Shown here piece by piece: positions 7,566-17,255 of a stretch of DNA of 64,000 bases (the first letter of the stretch is position 1; every line of letters begins with the position of its first letter). A model generated the notes under the pieces. It saw nothing but the letters and a program-made list of their open reading frames with translations, was not told the origin of the DNA and ran no database searches. The stretch is from Paraliobacillus ryukyuensis. GTDB lineage: Bacteria > Bacillota > Bacilli > Bacillales > Amphibacillaceae. The position numbers were made by a program, and so were the translations under genes. The stretch spans positions 496,001-560,000 of the forward strand of contig NZ_QNRI01000002.1 of assembly GCF_003315295.1 (NCBI RefSeq), written 5' to 3'.

Positions 7566-8555
7566 ATGACCATCCTTGTAACAGGTGGAGCTGGCTATAT
7601 TGGTAGCCATACCGTACATTTTTTAAAAGAACAAGGACAAGATGTCGTTGTTCTAGATAATTTGCAAAAAGGTCATCGAAAAGCAATGGCTGCTGTTCCC
7701 TTTTATCAAGGAGAACTTAAAGATGAAATATTATTAGATACAATTTTTGATACGCACGCTATAACAGCTATTATCCATTTTGCTGCGGATTCATTAGTCG
7801 GTGAGAGTGTGAAAGATCCATTGACGTATTATGAAAACAATGTCATTGGTACCCATACATTAGTGAAAAAAATGGTAGCACATGATGTGAAACATATTGT
7901 ATTCTCTTCAACAGCAGCAATTTATGGGGAGCCGAATTCAATTCCAATAGTAGAGAATGATCCCACGATACCAACAAATCCATATGGTGAAACAAAATTG
8001 GCGATTGAGAAAATGTTAAAATGGTGTGATCAAGCTTATGGTTTGAAATCAGTTTGCTTACGCTACTTTAATGCAGCGGGAGCAGATCCAAAGAGTAAGA
8101 TTGGCGAAGATCACGAGCCTGAGACGCATCTAATTCCAATCGTGTTGCAGGTTGCACTTGACCAGCGTAGCAGTGTTTCTATCTTTGGCGATGATTACCC
8201 AACAGAGGATGGAAGTTGTGTTAGAGACTATATTCATGTTGTAGACTTAGCTCAAGCACATTATTTAGCTGTGCAGAAATTAAAGCAAACGCAACAGAGT
8301 GCTGTTTACAATCTTGGAAATGGACAAGGCTTTTCGGTAAAACAAGTTATTGATACTTGCAGAAAAGTAACAGGACATGCAATTCCTGCAAAAATTTCTC
8401 CCCGTCGAGCTGGCGATCCGGCGACATTGGTAGCTTCCTCAGATAAAGCTCGAACAGAATTGGGATGGGAACCACGATATGTTGACCTTGAAACAATCGT
8501 ACAACATGCATGGAATTGGCATCAAACACATCCAAATGGATTTGAGGACAAATAA
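7566..8555 (+). CDS. galE: UDP-glucose 4-epimerase
   Basis: NAD-dependent extended short-chain dehydrogenase that interconverts UDP-glucose and UDP-galactose. The GGAGYIGSH nucleotide-binding motif is at residues 7-15, the catalytic Ser region is VFSSTAAIYG, and the Y-x3-K pair is YGETK. C-terminal signature RRAGDPATLVASSDKA is typical of GalE. At 329 aa it is standard length. It is divergently transcribed from prs and lies 23 bp upstream of pgcA, forming a two-gene sugar-nucleotide operon. A -10-like TATAAT is at 7502-7507 but its -35 is unclear. Confidence 0.92.
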   Translation: MTILVTGGAGYIGSHTVHFLKEQGQDVVVLDNLQKGHRKAMAAVPFYQGELKDEILLDTIFDTHAITAIIHFAADSLVGESVKDPLTYYENNVIGTHTLVKKMVAHDVKHIVFSSTAAIYGEPNSIPIVENDPTIPTNPYGETKLAIEKMLKWCDQAYGLKSVCLRYFNAAGADPKSKIGEDHEPETHLIPIVLQVALDQRSSVSIFGDDYPTEDGSCVRDYIHVVDLAQAHYLAVQKLKQTQQSAVYNLGNGQGFSVKQVIDTCRKVTGHAIPAKISPRRAGDPATLVASSDKARTELGWEPRYVDLETIVQHAWNWHQTHPNGFEDK

Positions 8556-8578
8556 AGATCAAATAGGAGGAAATAGAT

Positions 8579-10318
8579 ATGAGTTGGAAAGAAGTCTATC
8601 AGAAATGGAATACATTTGATCAATTAGATACAGAACTTCGTAATCAATTGGAAGCTTTAGCAGAGGATGAAAAAATATTAGAAGATAGTTTTTATAAAGA
8701 GTTAGAATTCGGTACAGGTGGTATGCGTGGAGAGTTAGGACCTGGCTCAAACCGTATGAATATATATACCGTACGTAAAGCGGCTGAAGGAATGGCGCGC
8801 TACATAGAAGAACAAGGAACAGTTGCTAAATCTAGAGGGGTCGTCATCGCATATGATTCACGCTATAAATCACCTTTGTTTGCGATGGAAGCAGCTAAGA
8901 CACTTGGTTACCATGGAATACAAACATACGTATTTGATGCATTACGACCAACACCAGAGCTTTCTTTTGCTGTAAGATATCTACATGCTTATAGTGGAGT
9001 TGTTATAACAGCTAGTCATAATCCACCTGAATATAACGGTTTTAAAGTATATGGTCATGATGGAGGTCAACTTCCTCCTGGACCAGCCGAGAAGATCGTA
9101 GCAAAGGTAAATGAAGTTGAAAATGAATTAACCATTCCAGTAGCAGACGAAGCAGAATTAAAGGCTAATGGTAACTTGCAAATCATTGGTGAAAAAGTGG
9201 ATCAAGCCTATTATCAACAATTGCAAACAATTATTGTTAACCCAACTATGATTAAAGAAATAGCAGATGACTTTAAAATTGTCTATACACCATTACACGG
9301 AACTGGTAACTTGCCAGTGCGCGAAGGCCTAAAAGATATGGGCTTTAAACACGTGGAAGTAGTTCCAGAGCAAGAATTACCAGATCCAAATTTCTCAACC
9401 GTTAAATCACCAAATCCAGAAGAACATGCTGCATTTGAGCTAGCGATGCAACAAGGAGAAAAAACAAATGCAGATATTTTATTAGGAACAGATCCTGACA
9501 CTGATCGCGTGGGTGTTGCCGTTAAAAATGAAGACGGTAAGTATCAAGTGTTAACTGGAAACCAAGTTGGTGCGCTCTTACTAAATTACCTAATTAACGA
9601 GAAGAAAAATCAAGGAACACTAGCAGATAATGCAACCGTATTAAAAACGATTGTTACCTCTGAAATAGGAAGAGATATTGCTAGTAAACATGGATTAGAA
9701 ACAGTAGATACATTAACTGGCTTTAAATTTATCGGTGAAAAAATTAAAGAATATGAAGAAACAGATGCAAATAGCTTCTTGTTTGGTTATGAAGAAAGCT
9801 ATGGATATCTAATCGGTGACTTCGTAAGAGATAAAGATGCAGTACAGTCTTGTATGATGATTGCAGAAGTCGCAGCTTACTATAAAACAAAAGGCAAGAC
9901 GTTATACCAAGGTCTCCTTGAGATTTTTGAAGAATACGGCTACTATTTTGAATCCCTACAATCATTAACGCTAAAAGGAAAAGATGGTGCAGAACAGATT
10001 CAAGCACTACTTAAAGCCTTTCGAAACGATCCACCAAAAGTAGTGATTGGATCAGACGTAGCTGTGATAGAAGATTATCAATCAAGTGAACGTACTCTAG
10101 TAGATAACGATCAACATGAAACGATCACTTTACCTAAATCAAATGTATTGAAATATAAATTAGCGGATGGTTCTTGGTTCTGTTTACGTCCTTCAGGTAC
10201 AGAACCGAAGATCAAATTCTATTTTGCAGTAAACGGCGATACATTTGCAGGAACAAAAGAGAAATTACTGAATTTAGAAACAGAAATAATGGATCGCGTC
10301 CATCAGTTAACAAAATAA
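8579..10318 (+). CDS. pgcA: Alpha-phosphoglucomutase
   Basis: Phosphohexomutase of the PgcA/YhxB type, interconverting glucose 6-phosphate and glucose 1-phosphate for UDP-glucose synthesis. The phosphoserine loop is TASHNP with S146, the metal-binding loop is DPDTDR, the sugar-binding loop is GYEESYGY, and the phosphate-binding loop near the C-terminus is [12 protein letters not shown]. The protein is 579 aa, normal for this family. AGGAGG precedes the ATG. With galE upstream it links central metabolism to teichoic acid, glycolipid and exopolysaccharide precursors. Confidence 0.93.
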   Translation: MSWKEVYQKWNTFDQLDTELRNQLEALAEDEKILEDSFYKELEFGTGGMRGELGPGSNRMNIYTVRKAAEGMARYIEEQGTVAKSRGVVIAYDSRYKSPLFAMEAAKTLGYHGIQTYVFDALRPTPELSFAVRYLHAYSGVVITASHNPPEYNGFKVYGHDGGQLPPGPAEKIVAKVNEVENELTIPVADEAELKANGNLQIIGEKVDQAYYQQLQTIIVNPTMIKEIADDFKIVYTPLHGTGNLPVREGLKDMGFKHVEVVPEQELPDPNFSTVKSPNPEEHAAFELAMQQGEKTNADILLGTDPDTDRVGVAVKNEDGKYQVLTGNQVGALLLNYLINEKKNQGTLADNATVLKTIVTSEIGRDIASKHGLETVDTLTGFKFIGEKIKEYEETDANSFLFGYEESYGYLIGDFVRDKDAVQSCMMIAEVAAYYKTKGKTLYQGLLEIFEEYGYYFESLQSLTLKGKDGAEQIQALLKAFRNDPPKVVIGSDVAVIEDYQSSERTLVDNDQHETITLPKSNVLKYKLADGSWFCLRPSGTEPKIKFYFAVNGDTFAGTKEKLLNLETEIMDRVHQLTK

Positions 10319-10329
10319 TAGAACAAAAA

Positions 10330-10360
10330 AGGTGCCTCTTGCGAAAAGCAAGAGGCACCT
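10330..10360. terminator. Strong hairpin terminator after pgcA
   Basis: A perfect 13-bp stem (10330-10342 with 10348-10360) carries a five-base GAAAA loop. The T-run on the plus strand is weak (GTTTAT) but the minus strand has six T residues, so it may act in both directions. The rest of 10361-10561 holds nothing I can identify. Confidence 0.8.
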
Positions 10361-10615
10361 GTTTATGTTGGCTTGGATGTAGTAGGGTGTAATAGCACAA
10401 TATAATACGAACTCTCTGCAAAAGTGGCCAGTGATTTGGTCTAAACCTATTAACAACAAAAATTCTCCTATATTAGCCCTGATGAATTAGGATAAAACTT
10501 ACTTAGTCATATTGATTACCATTTAAGATATTATCAAAGAGAAGTCGATCTGGCTATCCATCTATATGGACAGTAAGTTAGGAGAAGGTTTACCAAACAG
10601 ATAGCCTTGAAAAAG

Positions 10616-11554
10616 TTAATACCCTCTTTGTTTTAACCAATCAAAATCTTCTTCCGTTTCGATTCCTTCTGCCAGCGGAATCGAACCAATTTCATTTGCT
10701 TTTTGTAAAAATTGTTCTGCTACGACTTGTAGCTGCTTGTTATGGGCGACTCCTTGCACGAACTTCATATCTAATTTCATGACATGAGGCTGTAGGTCTG
10801 CTAATAAATTAATAGTGCTATGTCCAGTTCCAACGTCATCTAAAGCATAGTTAAATCCACGGTCTTGATAATAATGTAAGATGGTTTTTAAATGATTTAC
10901 ATCGTCGACTTTATCTGTCTCTACTACTTCAAATACCAGTTTTTCTGTTGCTAACGCAAGGTGCTCAGCGAGTGCTGTCGTCGAGCGTAAACAAAATTCA
11001 GGAGAATAAATGGAAGTAGGAATAAAATTTATAAACGCTTTAATACCTTTTGGGATGTGTATGGCATGGCGAACAGCGGTTAGTCGACACAAACGATCTA
11101 AAGCATATAATCGTCCGCGTTTTCTAGCGGCATCAAAAATAACATTAGGGTAAATAATCGAACCTTCTTCATCTGTAAAGCGAGCAAGTAATTCATAAGC
11201 ATAAACGCTCTTATCTGCGTTGAGAATAGGTTGATAGTGACAATGAATTTGCCGTTTTTGAATTACTTTATCAATCCATTGTGCTTCAACTACCTCTTTA
11301 AATTCTAATAATGGGCGCCATTCATCATCGTGAATACGAAAGAAAATGTCGTCTATTTGAATATGATCGACACTAAAATCATAAATACTTGTTGCACCAT
11401 TTTCATTGGTAAATATATTGCTGTTTTCGATACGAACAGGGATATCGTGTCTGCTTAAAAAGTCGTGTATTATTTGAACGAGTTCAGCTGCATTCTGCTG
11501 CTTCAAAGTCAGTTCAACTGTTAGTTCTGTGATTGCACAATGATTGCAGGACAA
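10616..11554 (-). CDS. EAL-domain c-di-GMP phosphodiesterase homologue, truncated by in-frame stop
   Basis: An EAL-domain protein (cyclic-di-GMP phosphodiesterase family). An N-terminal 95-residue region beginning MSCNHC precedes the EAL domain. Key residues are present: E121 in YELLARF, N176 in FINF, E209 in FEVVE, D239-D240 in LDDVGTGHS, K260 and E296 in AEGIE. Translation stops at TAA (10616-10618) right after KQRGY. The same frame continues past that codon as LFQGYLFGKPSPN to a TAG at 10562-10564, the expected end of an EAL domain. One base change (CAA to TAA) would explain it. The conserved Gln of QGY is lost, so activity is doubtful. Start is TTG with GAGGT seven bases upstream. Confidence 0.85.
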   Translation of the reverse strand: MSCNHCAITELTVELTLKQQNAAELVQIIHDFLSRHDIPVRIENSNIFTNENGATSIYDFSVDHIQIDDIFFRIHDDEWRPLLEFKEVVEAQWIDKVIQKRQIHCHYQPILNADKSVYAYELLARFTDEEGSIIYPNVIFDAARKRGRLYALDRLCRLTAVRHAIHIPKGIKAFINFIPTSIYSPEFCLRSTTALAEHLALATEKLVFEVVETDKVDDVNHLKTILHYYQDRGFNYALDDVGTGHSTINLLADLQPHVMKLDMKFVQGVAHNKQLQVVAEQFLQKANEIGSIPLAEGIETEEDFDWLKQRGY

Positions 11555-11670
11555 TAGAACTACCTCATTTCTATTTTATAGTAGAATACTTTAGTTTTAT
11601 CATAATAATACCTCAGTTACTAGAGATAAGTCCAAATCAGAAAAATTTAAACTACTCTTATTTAATGCAA

Positions 11671-11706
11671 AAGAAAAGAAGCTGCGCGAAGGCAGCTCCT
11701 TTTTTA
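11671..11706. terminator. Terminator after abgT-like gene
   Basis: AGCTGC (11680-11685) pairs with GCAGCT (11692-11697) around a GCGAAG loop. On the minus strand TTCTTTTCTTTT follows; on the plus strand CCTTTTTT follows, so both directions are plausible. Confidence 0.7.
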
Positions 11707-11714
11707 CATTAAAT

Positions 11715-13220
11715 TTATTGGTGATACATGATTGGTGCACCTGGTCCAACCGGAATTCCGATTGCCATCCAAATAAATAGGATAATAATCCAGCCGATTA
11801 AAAAGGCGATAGAATAAGGGATCATCATAGATATTAATGTTCCAATTCCTAGTTTCTTCTCGTAGCGTTGGGCAAACGCAACAATAACAGGGAAATAGAG
11901 TAACAATGGTGTTACCATATTGGTCACGGAATCAGCAATTCGGTAAACCAACGTAGTAAACTCAGGTGAATAATCTAAGTTCATCATAATGGGTACAAAC
12001 ACTGGTGCTAAAATTGTCCACTTTGCAGAAGAACTCCCAATAAAGAAATTAATGAGCATGGTTAATAAAATAAAGACAAGAATTAAACCAAAACCATCAA
12101 ATCCGGTACTTTGTAAAAAGTCAGCACCTTTATAAGCGATAATAGTACCTAGATTTGTTTCACGGAAGTAAGCGATGAATTGTCCTGCCGTAAAGGCTAA
12201 CGCAATATATCCACTCATACTTGCCATTGTATCGCCCAATAACGAAGTTAAATCTTTATCATTGGTAATTTTCTTCACTGTAATCCCATAGACAAGACCT
12301 GGAATGAAGAAAAGAATAAAAATAACAAATACAAGCGAAGCAAAAAATGGTGAATCTAAATAGGATCCATCCCCACGCAAAGGTCCAATTGAAAGGTAGG
12401 CCATCACAATAAGTGTAATGAGAAAACTAATTCCGGCATATTTTAGGGCTTTTTTCTCGGTAGCCGTTAAATAGTCAATTGATTCATCTGCTTCCCCTTG
12501 ATACTTACCTAAACGCGGTTCAACAATCTTATCTGTTACCCAAGTGCCAAGCGCTGTGATGAGTAGAACAGAAAATGCTGCGAAATACCAGTTCATTGAA
12601 ACGGCAATAGTTTCCGCATAAGCAGGATCTATTGTTGAAGCTGCTTCAGCTGTTAACTCCTGTAAAATAGCATCGGTGGAAGTTAGAAATAAATTCGCTC
12701 CAAAACCTCCAGATACACCAGCAAATGCAGCAGCTAATCCTGCAAGGGGGTGTCGTCCTAATCCAAGGAACAAGACAGCACCCAATGGTGGTAATACCAC
12801 ATACCCAGCGTTAACAGCAATACTGGACATAATACCTGCAAAGACTAGTGCAGCTGTTAGCAGGCGTTTCGGGAAAGAAAAAACAGTTGCTTTTAATGCG
12901 GCATTCACTAAGCCTGTTTTTTCAGCCAAACCTATCCCTAGCATCGTAACAAGCACAGCGCCCAATGGAGCAAAGCCAACAAAGTTGTCTACTGCATGTT
13001 GAAATATGTATTGGAGTCCACTGATGCTAAACAAGTTAGTGACACTGGTTGTTTCTCCTGTCGATGGATTTTCGACCGTTACCCCTGCAAAAATACCTGA
13101 TAAAATAATAACGAGTAGTGACAAGATTGCAAATAACAAAAATGGAGAAGGAAGTTTATTGCCTAACCATTCAATGCCATCTAAAATCCGGAAAGAAAAT
13201 TTTTTCTTTTGTTTTGTCAA
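11715..13220 (-). CDS. AbgT-family transporter
   Basis: An integral membrane transporter of the AbgT (p-aminobenzoyl-glutamate transporter) family; members import p-aminobenzoyl-glutamate or export sulfonamides by ion coupling. About twelve hydrophobic segments and two re-entrant hairpins are apparent, with family sequences ILDGIEWLGNKLPSPF near the N-terminus, VNAGYVVLPPLGA, and FFIGSSSAKWTILAPVFVPI. I place the start at TTG 13218-13220, preceded by AAGGTGG at good spacing. ATG at 13256 would add twelve residues but has no clear ribosome site. It is a single gene ended by the hairpin at 11671. Substrate is not determinable. Confidence 0.85.
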   Translation of the reverse strand: MTKQKKKFSFRILDGIEWLGNKLPSPFLLFAILSLLVIILSGIFAGVTVENPSTGETTSVTNLFSISGLQYIFQHAVDNFVGFAPLGAVLVTMLGIGLAEKTGLVNAALKATVFSFPKRLLTAALVFAGIMSSIAVNAGYVVLPPLGAVLFLGLGRHPLAGLAAAFAGVSGGFGANLFLTSTDAILQELTAEAASTIDPAYAETIAVSMNWYFAAFSVLLITALGTWVTDKIVEPRLGKYQGEADESIDYLTATEKKALKYAGISFLITLIVMAYLSIGPLRGDGSYLDSPFFASLVFVIFILFFIPGLVYGITVKKITNDKDLTSLLGDTMASMSGYIALAFTAGQFIAYFRETNLGTIIAYKGADFLQSTGFDGFGLILVFILLTMLINFFIGSSSAKWTILAPVFVPIMMNLDYSPEFTTLVYRIADSVTNMVTPLLLYFPVIVAFAQRYEKKLGIGTLISMMIPYSIAFLIGWIIILFIWMAIGIPVGPGAPIMYHQ

Positions 13221-13316
13221 TGTTTTTCCACCTTTTCCGATTATTTTTGTCAACATTCTCGGTTAAAATAACAGGATAGAAAAAGAATGTCAAAACATTT
13301 GATTATTTTTAGAGAA

Positions 13317-13598
13317 TTAATCTGATTTTTTTTGATTTATTTGCTTTAGATGGATCTTTTTACTGAATTGAAGTGTTGGACGCACGAGAAACAAAGCACT
13401 ACCAATAATGAAGAGCCATATTCCAGTGAGTGTGGTTGCTTCCCACAAGAATAAGATACTTCCAACGACAAACAAAATCCCAATAAACACATCGTTTAGA
13501 ATATAAAAGAATTCATATCGACGATAGATTACAATTTCATGATTACCAATAGGAAAATCTAATTCATAAGCGTGCGTTTCTTGTTTATTAATTTCCAT
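13317..13598 (-). CDS. YrhK-domain small membrane protein
   Basis: A 93-aa protein with two hydrophobic segments separated by a short loop (YILNDVFIGILFVVGSILFL and IWLFIIGSALFLV). The motif IGNHEIVIYRRYEFFY just before the first segment and RPTLQFSKKIHL after the second are characteristic of the YrhK-like family, whose function is unknown. The start at 13598 is chosen because GGAGGTG lies five bases upstream; the longer frame from 13640 lacks a ribosome site. Confidence 0.75.
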   Translation of the reverse strand: MEINKQETHAYELDFPIGNHEIVIYRRYEFFYILNDVFIGILFVVGSILFLWEATTLTGIWLFIIGSALFLVRPTLQFSKKIHLKQINQKKSD

Positions 13599-13814
13599 GG
13601 TTTCACCTCCGATTAACCTATACCCAACTACTAAATTCATTAATCATTTGAATTGAGAAAGTTTGTTAAGTAGAATAATGGTGAAACCTTTTTCTTTGTT
13701 TCATCGTCAAATTTTAGCAGGATTATTTTCTCGCACTACTTTGTATTAGAAGTAAATAATGTTTGTATTATACTAAGTTAGTGATAAAATAGGTCGAAGG
13801 GAAGAGGTGCTTTT

Positions 13815-14756
13815 ATGGTAGAAGAGAGAAGAACGGCCAAGCGAAAGAAGAAAAAAAGAAAAGGATTAAAAATAACGCTGCTCATAATTGGTATCATAAT
13901 TCTTGGTATTGTTGCATTTGCTGTTTCCGTTTTAATGGATGCTAGACAAACGGTGAATAATGAGATTCATCAAGGAATTGATAGCATTGATACTGAGGTA
14001 ACAAAAGAAAAGGTAAGAAACCAACAACCGTTAAATATATTACTTTTAGGTGTAGATGAACGTAAAAATGATTCAGGAAGATCTGATGCATTAGTCGTTG
14101 CGTCGATTAACCCCTCTAATGAAAGTGTTCAGTTAGTGAGTATTCCAAGAGATACAAGAGCGGAGATAGTCGGTCACGGGACGACAGAAAAGATTAATCA
14201 CGCCTATGCTTATGGTGGCGCAGATATGTCGGTTAATACAGTAGAAAATTTTCTCGACATTGAGTTAGACTATTATGTCAAAGTGAATATGCAAGGGTTA
14301 GAAGAGCTCGTTAATGCTGTCGGTGGCATCACTGTAGACAATGAAATAGCGTGGACGGATTCTGGTTATTACAAAAAGGGTTATGATTATGAATTAGGTG
14401 AGATTGACTTAAATGGTGCTCAAGCACTAGGTTATGTTCGTATGCGTAAGCAAGATCCAGAAGGAGACTTTGGTCGTACCAAAAGACAGCGAAAAGTTAT
14501 TGAAGCAATTATTCAAAAAGGTGCATCTGTAGGATCGGTTACCAAAATAAGTGATGTATTAGATGTACTAGGCTCCAATGTAGAAACAAATATGAAATTT
14601 AATGATATGAAAAACCTATTTTTAAATTATCGAAACACACGAAAAAACATTTCTACTTATATGTTAGATGGCCACACGCAAATGATTAATGGAGCTAGTT
14701 ATGTGATTATTCCAGACGAAGAAATTCAAAAATTCCATGATATGATTGAAAAATAA
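13815..14756 (+). CDS. LytR-CpsA-Psr (LCP) family cell-wall polymer ligase
   Basis: LCP-family protein, which transfers undecaprenyl-linked polymers such as teichoic acids to peptidoglycan on the outer face of the membrane. A basic cytoplasmic N-terminus (RRTAKRKKKKRK) is followed by one membrane anchor (residues about 22-45) and an extracellular LCP domain. Signature segments are NILLLGVDER, SIPRDTRAEI, KINHAYAYGG and the arginine-rich DFGRTKRQRKV. At 313 aa it resembles TagT/TagU/TagV of B. subtilis. Which paralogue it represents is not decidable here. A terminator follows at 14773. Confidence 0.88.
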   Translation: MVEERRTAKRKKKKRKGLKITLLIIGIIILGIVAFAVSVLMDARQTVNNEIHQGIDSIDTEVTKEKVRNQQPLNILLLGVDERKNDSGRSDALVVASINPSNESVQLVSIPRDTRAEIVGHGTTEKINHAYAYGGADMSVNTVENFLDIELDYYVKVNMQGLEELVNAVGGITVDNEIAWTDSGYYKKGYDYELGEIDLNGAQALGYVRMRKQDPEGDFGRTKRQRKVIEAIIQKGASVGSVTKISDVLDVLGSNVETNMKFNDMKNLFLNYRNTRKNISTYMLDGHTQMINGASYVIIPDEEIQKFHDMIEK

Positions 14757-14772
14757 GGTTCTCTGTCAAATG

Positions 14773-14805
14773 TGGTGGTGTCATTTTCACTCCACCATCT
14801 CTTTT
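14773..14805 (+). terminator. Terminator after LCP gene
   Basis: TGGTGG (14773-14778) pairs with CCACCA (14792-14797), followed by TCTCTTTT. Confidence 0.6.
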
Positions 14806-14840
14806 ATTACACTTACATTATTAATCATACTTGTACCTGA

Positions 14841-15060
14841 ACCGCAGGGGAAATATACTCGCTTCCCTCGGGCACGGCGTCGGGCACACAGGACGTGGGT
14901 CAGTTAGACGTTGTCACAGGACGTGACGGTTTTCGTCTAACTTCTAGCCGCTTAACCAAGTGGATCTTCGGCTCGTGGGACTGCGATTACTCGTCCGATC
15001 GAAAACATATGCTGTTCCCGCAGGAGTCTCGCATATTACCTCTGCTTTAGGGGAACAAAA
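14841..15060. repeat. GC-rich structured intergenic element, putative dispersed repeat
   Basis: About 220 bp visibly richer in GC than all neighbouring intergenic DNA and full of short inverted repeats: GTTAGACG/CGTCTAAC (14903-14910, 14934-14941) with GTCAC/GTGAC inside it, ATATGC/GCATAT (15007-15012, 15031-15036) and GTTCCC/GGGAAC (15014-15019, 15051-15056). No convincing gene is present; an 86-codon minus-strand frame here has no ribosome site or familiar sequence. Short blocks (GTGCCCG, GAGTATA, read on the minus strand) recur in the element at 27193, so both may belong to one repeat family. Confidence 0.45.
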
Positions 15061-15147
15061 GAGAGGGGATTGACTGTGTTTTTTTTGCTTCGGTGGAACC
15101 TTTGATAAATCAAGGGATAACACCACATTTAGTATAGAGCCAAAAAT

Positions 15148-15196
15148 AAAACAAACGACCTGTTTTGCACAATCAGCAAAACAGGTCGTTTGTTTT
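15148..15196 (-). terminator. Very strong terminator after fruA
   Basis: A perfect 21-bp inverted repeat (15148-15168 and 15176-15196) with a 7-nt loop. Its outer ends are A/T tracts that give a T-run on the minus strand. Confidence 0.92.
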
Positions 15197-15203
15197 CTAT
15201 TCA

Positions 15204-17087
15204 TTATTCTTTATTTTTTTTCAACATACCCAGTAACAATGCCGTAACAATCGTTCCTGCAGCAATTGCTATCAAGTATAGTAATGGATTACCTTCCATT
15301 AGGAAGAGTACAAAGAGACCTCCGTGTGGTGCTTGTGTTCCAATTTGGAAAGTCATGGATAGAGCACCTGCTACAGCAGAACCGGCTACCGCAGCTGGAA
15401 TAACACGACCAGGGTCTGCAGCTGCAAATGGAATAGCACCTTCTGTAATGAAGGAAGCTCCCATTATAAGGTTTGTTGGTCCTGCACTACGTTCTTGTTT
15501 AGTGAATTTCCGCTTGAACAAGAAGGTTGCAACGGCAATTCCTAGCGGTGGAACCATACCACCAGCCATAATTGCCGCATGTGGCATATAAACACCGTCA
15601 GCAATCATAGCGAGTCCAAATGTGTAAGCGGCTTTATTGATTGGGCCACCCATATCAACTGCCATCATACCGCCTAGAATTAAACCAAGCACAATCGCAT
15701 TTGCCGTACCCATGCTTTGTAACCAATCACCAAGTGCGGTGTTAAACCAACCAACAGGTGTTTCAACTACAAAGAACATGATCATACCTGTGAAGAAAAT
15801 ACTTAAAACAGGATAAAGTAGTATCGTCTTAATACCTTCTAAGGACTGTGGAACAACAACCAATGCTTTTTTAAGTAGAACTACAATATAACCGGCTAAA
15901 AATCCGGCAATTAGTCCACCGAGGAACCCTGAGTTACCCTGTGCTGCCATAAACCCACCAATCATACCTGGCGCAAGTCCTGGCCGATCGGCAATACTCA
16001 TCGCAATGAATCCTGCTAAAACAGGTATCATTAGTCCTAATGCACTGCCGCCACCAATGGTGTTTAATGCTTCAGCAAACTTGTTGTAACCTGGTTCACC
16101 AGGTATGTGAGATTCAATTCCAAATAAGAATCCTAAAGCTACTAAGATACCGCCACCTACGACGAAAGGTAGCATGTGCGATACACCGTTCATTAAGTGT
16201 TTATAGAATGCGTTTTGCGTCGACTTTCCTTTTTCTTCAGCGTCATCGGATTTTGATGAGCCTGTTCCTTTGTAAGGACCTACATTTCCACTTACTACTT
16301 GTTCAATTAATTCTTGAGGACGACGAATACCATCAGTTACAGGAACTTCTACCACCGGTTTTCCTTGGAAACGATCCATTTCTACTTTGGTGTCTGCTGC
16401 AACAATAATGCCATCTGCTTGCGCAATGTCTTCACTTGTTAGAACGTTTTTTGCTCCTCCAGAGCCACGTGTTTCTACTTTCACATCATAGCCCAGTTCT
16501 TTTGCTTTATCACGAATGGCATCAGCCGCCATAAAAGTGTGTGCAATCCCTGTTGGACAAGCTGTAACTGCTAGTATTTTCTTTTTCGAACCGGTAGAAT
16601 CATCCTGCGTAGGTTCTTCATCTGCAAGCTTCTCTTGTTCTTTTTGGTTAATTGCATCAAGAATATCTTCTTTTGACGGTGCATTTAATAGTGTTTGACG
16701 GAAATTTTCATCAATTAACATACTAGATAATCGTGATAAAGTTTCCAAGTGTTCATTGTTAGCACCTTCAGAAGCTGCAATCATAAAGAATAAATGACTT
16801 GGCTGACCATCTAATGATTCATAGTCAATGCCCTCTGTGGAACGACCAAATGCAATGGCTGGTGTTTTTACTGCACTAGACTTTGCATGTGGAATTGCGA
16901 CACCATCGCCAATACCAGTCGTTGTATGTTCTTCTCTTTCTAAGATCGCTTGTTTATAGGCTTCTTTATCCGCTAATCTTCCAGCTTGATCTAACGTGTT
17001 AACGAGTTCGTCGATAACAGCTGTTTTGGAATTTGATTGAAGATTTACTTCAATCGTGTCAGCTCGTAATAAATCTGTAATTTTCAT
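15204..17087 (-). CDS. fruA: Fructose-specific PTS enzyme IIABC
   Basis: Phosphotransferase-system permease that imports fructose as fructose 1-phosphate. Domain order is IIA (residues 1-150, phospho-His H67 in AIPHAKS), IIB (about 168-270, phospho-Cys C177 in TACPTGIAHTF) and the membrane domain IIC (about 300-627). The 627-aa length fits B. subtilis FruA. GGAGGG precedes the ATG. In B. subtilis fruA sits in fruR-fruK-fruA, but here it stands alone, with no 1-phosphofructokinase or DeoR-type regulator beside it. A cre-like site lies 150 bp upstream, consistent with CcpA control. Confidence 0.93.
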   Translation of the reverse strand: MKITDLLRADTIEVNLQSNSKTAVIDELVNTLDQAGRLADKEAYKQAILEREEHTTTGIGDGVAIPHAKSSAVKTPAIAFGRSTEGIDYESLDGQPSHLFFMIAASEGANNEHLETLSRLSSMLIDENFRQTLLNAPSKEDILDAINQKEQEKLADEEPTQDDSTGSKKKILAVTACPTGIAHTFMAADAIRDKAKELGYDVKVETRGSGGAKNVLTSEDIAQADGIIVAADTKVEMDRFQGKPVVEVPVTDGIRRPQELIEQVVSGNVGPYKGTGSSKSDDAEEKGKSTQNAFYKHLMNGVSHMLPFVVGGGILVALGFLFGIESHIPGEPGYNKFAEALNTIGGGSALGLMIPVLAGFIAMSIADRPGLAPGMIGGFMAAQGNSGFLGGLIAGFLAGYIVVLLKKALVVVPQSLEGIKTILLYPVLSIFFTGMIMFFVVETPVGWFNTALGDWLQSMGTANAIVLGLILGGMMAVDMGGPINKAAYTFGLAMIADGVYMPHAAIMAGGMVPPLGIAVATFLFKRKFTKQERSAGPTNLIMGASFITEGAIPFAAADPGRVIPAAVAGSAVAGALSMTFQIGTQAPHGGLFVLFLMEGNPLLYLIAIAAGTIVTALLLGMLKKNKE

Positions 17088-17239
17088 TGTTGAAACCCTC
17101 CGTTTCTTCCTTTGTATAGGATGAGGTTAAAAGATGCGATTCATACTAAAATATAAAATCTTGAGAAGTGCTAATTGTAAATCAACCGCTTACATTTAAT
17201 GCAAGCATCTAATTGTATCAACCTCTTGTCATCATTATA

Positions 17240-17255
17240 TAAAAAACGTTTGCAA
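17240..17255 (-). promoter_or_regulatory. cre-like site upstream of fruA
   Basis: On the minus strand TTGCAAACGTTTTTTA matches the CcpA consensus WTGNNARCGNWWWCAW at all but the CA near its end. It is 150 bp upstream of the fruA start. The rest of 17088-17447 shows no gene; an 11-codon GTG frame at 17385 is too short to call. Confidence 0.4.

Noticed and set aside
12676-13002. 108-codon plus-strand frame inside the AbgT gene
   Set aside because: Antisense shadow with proline/alanine-rich composition and no ribosome site.
14944-15204. 86-codon minus-strand frame
   Set aside because: It runs through the GC-rich inverted-repeat element and the fruA terminator, has no ribosome site and encodes no recognisable protein.
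16040-16408. 122-codon plus-strand frame inside fruA
   Set aside because: Antisense shadow of a well-conserved gene; composition rich in His, Leu and Gln typical of shadows.
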